Below are positions 23,037-31,072 of a stretch of 64,000 bases of DNA, piece after piece. This stretch comes from Xylogone sp. PMI_703 (Eukaryota; Ascomycota; Leotiomycetes). The stretch covers positions 992,001 to 1,056,000 of the forward strand of contig JAJTUQ010000001.1 of NCBI GenBank assembly GCA_021399445.1, read 5' to 3'. The notes under the pieces are model-generated. The model saw nothing but the letters and a program-made list of their open reading frames with translations, made no database searches and was not told where the DNA came from. Position numbers and translations under genes: made by a program. The number at the start of each line of letters is the position of its first letter. The first letter of the stretch is position 1.

Positions 23037-24176
23037 ATGGCATCTCCTCCGAAATATATACCTAATACCGCGACTGCTGAAACTTTGGAAAGTTTACCAG
23101 ACACACGAGACCAGTTGATCAAATCGCTCACTACCATCATTGTTGGCTCCCCACCAAGAAAACCATGGTCAGATAGCTTCAAACCAAATCCTCAAGGACT
23201 CTGGACTGGCCCTTCGTCGATAGCTTACCTCTTCTTCTGGCTTTCTAAAACACATCCAGACATGCTTATCAAGGGGAAAACCCCAACAGACTGGTGTCTT
23301 GCCTACCTTGATTGCGGCTCCGACATGCATCCGGTTGCAGGCAATGGAATTGGAGTCAAAAACGAATATATGGCTTTTAATGCTGTTAAAGCTATTGCAA
23401 CGAAGGATATAGCAGCTATTGAAAACCTAAAAATTGCTGCTGCGGCAGCTAACATAGAAGCTGCTGCAGTTGATAACGAGTTTTTATCAGGTCGAGCAGG
23501 CACACTTGCACTTCTACGTATTGTCAGACGCTGGATCCCAGAAGTAAAAGAAGAATTGGACAGTGTCATGGAGCCAATAATCAAGCATATTCTAGAACGG
23601 CAACCATGGTCCTTCCATAATGTTGCCTACATTGGTGCTGCGCATGGTAGTATTGGTATTATTACTCAGATAGTTCTCTGTAATCCAAGCTACGCTACTG
23701 TGCTCGAACAAAGTCTAGTAGAACATTTAGACGCTCAAAACGAGAATGGTAATTGGTTTGTACGCGCCGGTTTACCTGACTCTGCAAACCTTGTTCAATT
23801 CTGCCATGGCGCACCTGGCTTCGTGCTGTCTTTGCTAAAAATGAGACCGTACTTCCCAAGCATACATGATAGAATTGATAAAGCGATCGAACTTGCGAGG
23901 AAGTGCATCTGGGAGCGAGGAATACTTAAAAAAGAACCAAACCTCTGTCATGGAGCCACTGGAAATGCATTAGCTCTAGAAAGCCCCCAGCGAGAACACT
24001 TCATGAGCTATGCAACCGTAGAGAAAATTCAAGCAGGGATCGAAGATGGAACATATATAAAAGGGGATGATAGGTACGGCTTACAATGGGGTGAGGCTGG
24101 GAGAGCTTGGGGTTGGATGGTTTTTGATATAAGTGATGTTCAGGAGAAAGGTTGGCCTGGATACACCGACGCTTGA
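23037..24176 (+). CDS. LanC-like zinc protein
   Basis: Member of the lanthionine synthetase C-like family, intronless, 379 residues, close to the length of eukaryotic LANCL proteins. The alpha-toroid family features are visible: LWTGPSSIAYLFFWL near residue 55; SGRAGTLALL near 151; GAAHGSIGII with the catalytic-type His203; FCHGAPGFVLSL with Cys256; and LCHGATGNALAL with Cys304 and His305. The two Cys and the His match the zinc ligands of NisC and LANCL1. In bacteria LanC adds Cys to dehydrated Ser/Thr; mammalian LANCL proteins add glutathione to dehydroamino acids. It sits inside the RiPP cluster between UstYa-like copies 3 and 4. Its reaction is unknown because the precursor core has no Cys. 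Confidence 0.9.
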   Translation: MASPPKYIPNTATAETLESLPDTRDQLIKSLTTIIVGSPPRKPWSDSFKPNPQGLWTGPSSIAYLFFWLSKTHPDMLIKGKTPTDWCLAYLDCGSDMHPVAGNGIGVKNEYMAFNAVKAIATKDIAAIENLKIAAAAANIEAAAVDNEFLSGRAGTLALLRIVRRWIPEVKEELDSVMEPIIKHILERQPWSFHNVAYIGAAHGSIGIITQIVLCNPSYATVLEQSLVEHLDAQNENGNWFVRAGLPDSANLVQFCHGAPGFVLSLLKMRPYFPSIHDRIDKAIELARKCIWERGILKKEPNLCHGATGNALALESPQREHFMSYATVEKIQAGIEDGTYIKGDDRYGLQWGEAGRAWGWMVFDISDVQEKGWPGYTDA

Positions 24177-24301
24177 ATTTACTAGTACTAAAATAACTGA
24201 CAAGATTTATGATATTTACTGGTAGAGTTTCAAATTTATGTGGCACATATTAAATTGAAGATCGAGTATTTATTAAATAAACAGAATTGCTCAGCCAGTT
24301 G

Positions 24302-25068
24302 CTAAACATATCCAAAAGTGTTATAAACACGAGTACTAATTCCGTCCAGAGCCAAGGACCGATATTTGACTCCTAGATCACCGCAGTTCTTTGTATGTGC
24401 TTCATTATTATTCCGTAAATCCATTATCACTCCTGTCTCAAGTGTCCTTAATAGTTTTCGCCAGTTGTAGTTGCAATGAACCAAATACCAGTAATGAGTA
24501 GTGTAGAATGGCTCCCCAGTATCTGAAAGAAGTGAAACCTCCTCTAGAGTCAATGGCTGAGTAGCTTTTCGATCTGCAAAATAAGGCCATTCTGTATTAT
24601 TTGGACCAGCAGTATGAAACTCTTTGGTCAACTCTTCGTCACGACATTGACGCGGAAGCCAGCCTATCGCAAGCTCATCATATACGCAGCCCATGCCTTT
24701 TGCCTCTGCAATTGACTTTCCACAACTACAAGCATCTACTACAGTGGAACGATTACCAGTATCGGGGCCCACTCGGCTGACATCAACCTGTAGCGGCATC
24801 GGAATAACTTGAAATATGAGGTCAAAACAAAGCACAACTAAAAACCCGAAGATATATTTCCATAGTCTTGACGTTCCAGCAGGCCATATTTCATGTATGC
24901 GCTCATATTTTTGGAACTCGAAATCAATATCAAAAATATCTCGATTGCTGGGCTCTGATTTTGCTAGAGATTCTCGTGAGTCCGCATATTCACTCTCCTC
25001 GTGTATGGCGCCAAGCTTGATATTTCGATACCTTGAACATCTTAGTTTTATCAATAATATAATACAGT
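24302..25068 (-). CDS. UstYa-like membrane protein, Cys-rich subtype (copy 4), degenerate motifs
   Basis: Paralogue of copy 3. The open frame covers about 250 residues and has no in-frame ATG, so the 5' end is unresolved and the start given is only the frame limit. One reading is that the ATG is split by an intron, AT then G, using GTAAGT just upstream. It has one membrane helix (IFGFLVVLCFDLIFQVIPM), CSCGKSIAEAKGMGCVYDEL, AIGWLPRQCRDEELTKEF, and the tail LALDGISTRV shared with copy 3. The motif positions read YLVHC (His to Tyr) and HTKNC (His to Asn), so each HxxHC has lost one His. It may be a non-catalytic partner or an altered enzyme. Confidence 0.65.
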
Positions 25069-25716
25069 TCTAAACTTACATGTTTAATAAATTATATTAT
25101 AAGAGATATGTAGAAACACAATTGAGTTGACTACGAAATGGAGCTGAGACTGCATTTGATAATCTTAGGCTAGTCACGCTTAAGATTATGGGAGAAAGCA
25201 CAGGGTGGATGTAGTCAAAGCTTGAGTCCTGCAAATCCCAGTAATCTCTTCGCCAGAGATCTTCAATACGCAAGTCCCGGCAATTGACCCAAGAATACTC
25301 AACCTGGGTACGAGTATGGGTAGTGGATTGTCTGTTCCATTCTTGTTCCGCTTGCGAAAATGGCTATTTTCCTATTTTCCGCGCTTAGCCTACCCCCATC
25401 TTATAACTTCCACATAATTCGGGACAAACGAACAAGCTCTAAAGATGGAAATTAGCCCCCGCATAGTAGAAATGGTATGGATGTAGGGATAAGGAGGGGT
25501 AAGTAGTGAGAATAACCTAGTGTAAACGGAATTCCCCTCTTTTGACTTTAGTGCTAATTTCTGTGCCTAGCATATTCTATGCCACATTAACCATATACAG
25601 CATGTATGGGTTGGCTATACCAGTTGACTTCCAGCTAACCTGCAACACCCTATGAGCCAAGGCAGGTGAACGTATCTCAAGCACACCGGTGCTTCAGAAC
25701 TTCATAGTGTTCAATC
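25069..25716. promoter_or_regulatory. Divergent spacer, UstYa-like copy 4 and MFS transporter
   Basis: About 650 bp between diverging genes; presumed promoters of both, plus the unresolved first exon of copy 4. No clear regulatory element was identified. Confidence 0.4.
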
Positions 25717-27453
25717 ATGATACATCCAGATAAAGCTTCAGAAGAAGTTATTACCTGGCGGTTATTGCCAGAGAAGAAGCAGCTATGCCTTCTTTTTTTT
25801 ACACGATTTGTTGATATCTTCCAGACAGTCTCAATTCAATCATACGTCTTCTATTATCTGAAAAGCTTCAATAAGTCTCTTCCAGGTGCTACAATTTCCT
25901 CGCAGGCTGGATTATTGATTGGGAGTTTCACGGGTGCTCAGTTGTTAACGACACTTCTGTGGGCACGAATATCAGATAGAAAAGGTATTGGCCGGAAGGG
26001 CGTGATACAGGTAGGGCTCTTTGGTACAGCTCTGAGCTGTTTAGGGCTCGGTCTCTCTAGAAATTTCAATCAAGCTTTAGCTTGCAGAATTCTAGGTGGA
26101 TCATTGAATGCAATCCCTAGTATTATGTATGTTAGCAGTACAGTACACAAATTTCCTAAGAGCTTGCTAATATTCATCTTAGCGGGGTTATGACGTCTGA
26201 GATTGTAAGTGAGAAAAGGTACCAAAAATTCCGATTCCAATTTGAGTTTGATGTGTACTCATACATCATCAGGCTGCAGCCACTTGCATTCTTACTACAA
26301 CCAATGAGTTTTGGAGTTGCAGCATTCCTTGGTCCAGGTAAAGTGTCATTAAGAGCAGCTTAACTATAAAATTAACAGATTGATAATTAGCTATCGGAGG
26401 ACTTACAGCTGATCCTATCTCACATTATAATGGCCTCTTCGGACCTGGTTCACTGATTGGCGGAAAGAGTGGCGTTGAATGGATGATTAAATATCCATTT
26501 GCTCTGCCTAATCTTCTGAGCACTAGTCTTATCCTTTTATCTGGGTTATGCAACATGATATTTTTGAAAGAGGTGAGCCTTTAGCATTGACTACAGTTAG
26601 TAGATATCATATTAATGGAGCTTAGACGCTGAAGCTGGAATGGTCACGAACAGATGTCGAGATGAATGGCTTAGATGCGGAAGTATTCAGGCGTGATCTT
26701 CCATTTCCAGACGAGAAATCATCAGCAGATATTGAGACCAAAAAGATCTGGACTGCCAAGTTCATATTCACACTCTTTTCACTTGCTAGCTTTGATTTTC
26801 ATACCTCGTAAGTATTCCTTCTATCACTGGAGATCCTAAATTCATAAATTCAATCTAGCGCCTTTAATACCATTTTACCACTATTTTTATCAACACCACC
26901 CACGAGTCCTACTGCATTTGAGAAGCATAGCCTTCCATTCATATTCAGTGGTGGGTTAGGCATGTCTCCAAGTAGTATTGGAGTAGCTACAGCTCTGATA
27001 GGAGCAGTAGGCTTGATCTTTCAAACAACAATATACCCGAGAATCCATCATCGACTTGGTACTCTTAACTGCTATCAGAAATTTGCTTCGTTCTTTATTG
27101 TCGCCTATGCACTTATGCCATACTTAGCTTTCTGCGGCTCCTATACAGGCCAGTCAGGATTTCAAGCATGGATTTTCATTATTCTATTGCTCCTGGTCCA
27201 CGTGATAGGTCGGACGTTCGTGCTTCCCACGGGAGCCGTGCTCTTGAATGATTGTTCCACGTCGCCTTCAACATTAACTAGAGTACATGGTATTGGCCAA
27301 GTTACATCATCAACATTTCGCACACTTGGTGGCGTGGTGAGCGGTTATTGGTACGGAGTAGGAATACAACATGGTATTGTTGGAGCCGCATGGTGGGCTG
27401 TCAGCTTCGTGGCTTTGTTGGGTTGGTTGTCGTCTAGACGCATATTACATTGA
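25717..27453 (+). CDS. MFS transporter (DHA1-like drug/metabolite exporter)
   Basis: Likely plasma-membrane exporter of the cluster product. Exons 25717-26126, 26183-26218, 26273-26337, 26391-26572, 26626-26807 and 26859-27453 join in frame to 489 residues. The start is MIHPDKASEEV. Visible features are a first helix region FFTRFVDIFQTVSIQSYVF, the MFS loop motif WARISDRKGIGRKGVIQVG between helices 2 and 3, FLGPAIGGLTADP after helix 5, and a long hydrophilic central loop (LEWSRTDVEMNG) before the second six-helix half. A 36-nt and a 65-nt exon lie among short introns. Its position in the RiPP region suggests self-protection or secretion; the substrate is inferred. Confidence 0.87.
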
Positions 27454-27854
27454 TCGGTTGCTTTGAAGAGTATATTCAACCGATCTGTTACAAATATTTG
27501 ATAGAAAAGATTAGTATTTTGTTAAACCAGTCCCTATTTTATAAGAGATACATTGAAGTATGGATCGAGAAGCCGTAAGTATTTGATGATCAGATAGTAT
27601 AAGAAAGCAAGACTATATCTTATTACTAGAGGCTGTCTTTAAATAACCTAGCTCTAATACAGCTTTAACAATTTCAATAATTATAACAGTCACAGTAAGC
27701 TATTCTCATAGATGGTCTTCAAAACAAAAAGTTCCTCGGACAAATTGTTTACCATCAGTATCTTTTCAGTACACTTTCCAACTTATAACTAGCAAATTAC
27801 AGATTATCAAGCAATCAGAGACTCTTAACAACATTGAATTATGCTATATAATAT
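27454..27854. other. Convergent spacer
   Basis: 401 bp, very AT-rich, between the MFS gene and the second classical UstYa gene. Nothing beyond presumed 3' untranslated sequence. Confidence 0.4.
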
Positions 27855-28976
27855 TTAAAATACGGAATCAAATTCATGTACCCCCTTTTTCGGCCGTGGC
27901 ACAAACAGAGAACCATTGAATCTCTCTTGCACGTAATTTCTAATCGGCTCAAACTTTCTACAGGTATGTACTACATCGCTTTTGACATATTCGTGGTGGT
28001 ATCCCTCGAACCATTTGTTCGGCGTGACGGCAGTGCTGCCCCAGCACATAATTGCTTGCCGGATATGGTTAATACAATGTTCTTGAAGTACAAATGGAGT
28101 TAGTCTCTGCTATTCATTTTGATGGGTCAAAATAGCAAATCAAAACTAACCTAGGTGGACAACTCCATGAATTGGAAACTCAGGATAATAGTCTCTATGG
28201 AGTGCTTGCCGAATTTGGTTCTAGAATTCAATCCATCTATTAGAGCCGAATCCGTGGAGCACTACTGACTGTGAAGATAGTCACGTACCAAACAATGCAG
28301 TTGATGGAACATATCAAATCTATTTGAGAAGTTTATTCAGTGACTTGTTTTACATGATAAGTGAAGAATGAGTTGTTGGTAGAAGAACTACTAACCCTCC
28401 GGTAAATCCAGACTTTTCCCGGTCTCGGAAGTCCTCATAATTATCTGGCCACAAACGCTTAGCTTCTTCCTCTGATATGGAAAAGTATCGCCCCCATAAA
28501 AGTTCGTGCCATGCATGATCGATCTCTGGACTTGGCGTTCCGGTGTAAACCTTGTCATCTGGCTCCATAACTAGATATTCTTCACCATCGTCAAGACGGA
28601 AATCGACTGGATATTTGAAGCGTCTTTGTTCAAGCTGGACTAGAGATTGTGGAACTTGTTCAAAAGATCAGTATCTCTATAACGAAAGATGAGGATTCGA
28701 ATACCTACGGAGTCTTTCTTCCTGGAAGCCCGTCTCATATGACCATTTCTGCTCCGTTTTAAAATGTGTATAGCCATTGAGATACGTAATCAGAATGAAT
28801 GTTGACACTAATGCTCCGGACAAGAATAGAATAAAAGCTACAAATATATACAAATATATATTTCGAGGCCTGAGATAAGAACTCGGTATCAGCTCCCTTT
28901 CGATAGGTTCCTTTGGTTGATGTGAAGGATACTCTTCTTCCGGATAGGAAGGAAGTATATCGTAATGTTCAGCCAT
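27855..28976 (-). CDS. UstYa family oxidase, classical HQLHC type (B)
   Basis: Second classical UstYa protein. Exons 28976-28709, 28654-28396, 28319-28289, 28220-28151 and 28081-27855 join in frame to 284 residues; the third exon is only 31 nt and encodes most of the first catalytic motif. Start ATG at 28976 (MAEHYDILPSY). It has a membrane helix (IYLYIFVAFILFLSGALVST), the family block YTGTPSPEIDHAWHELLWG, the first motif FHQLHCL, and the second motif HCINHIRQAIMCWGSTAVTP. All conserved His and Cys residues are present. The pair of classical copies (this and 20.0 kb) resembles the UstYa/UstYb pair that cyclises ustiloxin. This gene marks the right edge of the cluster as I read it. Confidence 0.88.
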
Positions 28977-29643
28977 TATATGTTTCAAAGGCCATACAGA
29001 ATCTTGTGCAATAGGAAAAGAGATAGAATGTGCGAAGTTAAGTGTATGAAGATCCAACCTTGCAATTACACAACGGATCGTGAGTATTCTATCCTCAAAA
29101 TATTGCGATATAGTTTATCTCGCACTCACTTGACTAAATCACAAGTCTACATCCCAAATAATCGGATAGAATCACCCCCATCATGCAAGGACGGAATTTT
29201 GCGGCGTGCTTGTAGTATTTGAAACCTTCCTAATACGGCCACTTCCAATTATGGTACCGATTAGGCTACGGCTACTTAAGGGCTTTGCCGAATCCCAACC
29301 TGAACTACCGCATTATTGCCCTGGCTTGAGTGTGACGTGATTAAACGCCCGTAAATTATAATTTGGTGTCCATGGATAAAGTGCTGGTGCCTTTAGCTCA
29401 GGCCTTACATTTCGCCAGACACACATCTAGGCTTGCGCTTATACGTCGCATACCTCTGGTTAGCCGGCATCCCGTCTGGATGCGATTGACTATCCCAACA
29501 CTCGCTCGGAAACCCCCGCGAGTTTCATAATCAAATGATTTTGCATTTTTGCGTTATTGCAATAAGTGCCTTACGCATCCGTGTTGGCAAAATTTTAGTG
29601 AGAAGAATACACGTGCCTCCTTTTCAGCTAATCTACTAATCTA
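28977..29643. other. Intergenic with a regulator-gene relic
   Basis: About 670 bp between the last UstYa gene and the SNF2 pseudogene. The only feature is the short relic at 29318-29391, listed separately. Confidence 0.4.
29318..29391 (-). pseudogene. Relic of a Zn2Cys6-type regulator gene
   Basis: On the minus strand this stretch reads IIIYGRLITSHSSQ, closely matching LLIHGRLITSNTSQ in the regulator at 7.4-10 kb; the DNA from GGGCGTTT to AAGCCAGG is also almost the same. No zinc cluster or longer open frame surrounds it. I read it as a leftover of a related regulator gene, or of a partial duplication of that gene. Confidence 0.6.
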
Positions 29644-31072
29644 TTAGAAAGGCCTAAGCTGAATCCACCCACGGCCCGATGTTAGTAGCAACAGGCTTTC
29701 CAAGCTGCAGGCCCTACAGGGCTTGCTTATAGGACTTAGACTTGTAAGCAAGCTAAAAGAGCCAACGGTCGTAGGGCGTTGGCGATACCGTACAGCCCAT
29801 ACTTGGGCTTGTCCCTCCGTTCCGTCGAACCTCAGAGCCACTATGCCAGCGGTTCTTTTCAAACTTTCATACACAATATCAAGGAACTTTAAGTACTGAG
29901 GGAAAATGACTATCTTCTGAGAAGGATTTATTCTTCGTAGCCTTTTGTAAATCTTGAGTAGATGAAGTACTCTATCGGATTGAGAACAAAGATCTTCACT
30001 CTGTTGTATCTTCTCCAGCCAGACTTCTCTATCCAAGCCACTTCATGCTGTTTTGTTGGTCTCCACATAACCGTAGATTGGATCTTCTTCGTCAAGGTCG
30101 ACAAAGTAATCAGACTTTGCCGTATTTTCCACCAATAGAGGATGTAGTGACATCAGCTGGGCCATGACTGCATAGCCCAGACTGGCAATTTCCGCGTTTC
30201 TATTGTTCTCTGGTTCCGAGCCTTACTAGAAGCTGCTTTCTTATACACATAAACAAGATTGTCTATTTCCTCTTTATAATCAGATCTTAATGAGAAAAAG
30301 GACCTGTATCGGCTACAGCTCTTTTTTGGAGAATCGAGGCCGGCTGAGCGTAAATGCCTGAAGAAATCTTTGGAGGATGCTCATCCTCGCTATATCTAGG
30401 TTGCCTATCTTACCTTCTGAACAAGTAGTGGAAAATGCCCTCAGAAACTATTTATGTGTTCCGAAAGGATGATTAGCTAGGAAATCGATATAGTCCGAAA
30501 AGTCGTGCCACTTATTGTGAGCCAAGGTTCCAGATAGCATGATAACTGTATCGAAGTATAAATCCTTGACGGCCTGATGTCTAACACCCCAACGTTTATT
30601 TACTAGCTGGACTTCATCTAATACCAATCGTTTAATTGGAGGGTTGATTCCCCTCCAGAAACTTGAATGAAGCACCGCGTTCGGACGAGTCGGCGGCCTA
30701 GGCAATCCCCCGTTGACAACACAGTGAATTTCATCGATAAGTGCTCTTCTGCTACGTACAGACGCTTCTACTGGTCATAAGAAGCTATGACCACATCAAG
30801 CCCCAAAGCTAATAACTTGTGGGCTGTAATATTGGATGAGCCCTTAAGGACATATGCTCTCATACCATTGCTCCGCAGCATGTTAATCGGTGGCGGTAAT
30901 TTCTTGGACTTAAGACTCACTGGTTCCCAGGAATTCTCTATCCACTCTTTCCATTGATTACACAAAGACTTGGGTGTAACTACCAAAGAGAAACCTGGCT
31001 GGTATTTCACTATATGCATTACTGCAATAGCCGTACCATATTCGCTGATCAACCGGTTAAGGGGGTTGTCCG
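29644..31072 (-). pseudogene. SNF2-type helicase pseudogene, main fragment
   Basis: Three broken frames on the minus strand carry SNF2/DEAD-like helicase segments in order: GFSLVVTPKSLCNQWKEWIE (motif Ia region), RLVLDEVQLVNKRWG (DEAH-like box), VIMLSGTLAHNKWHDFSDYI (motif III), DYFVDLDEEDPIYGY, and SQKIVIFPQYLKFLDIVYES with ALRFDGT (C-terminal helicase domain). Frames are interrupted by stops and shifts, so it is not a working gene. The ATP-binding end lies beyond the inserted hAT transposon at 33.7-33.9 kb. Confidence 0.75.

Noticed and set aside
23037..24176. Reading the cluster as a lanthipeptide pathway because of the LanC-like gene
   Set aside because: The precursor has no Cys and no LanB, LanM or LanKC-type dehydratase is present, so lanthionine formation is not supported.
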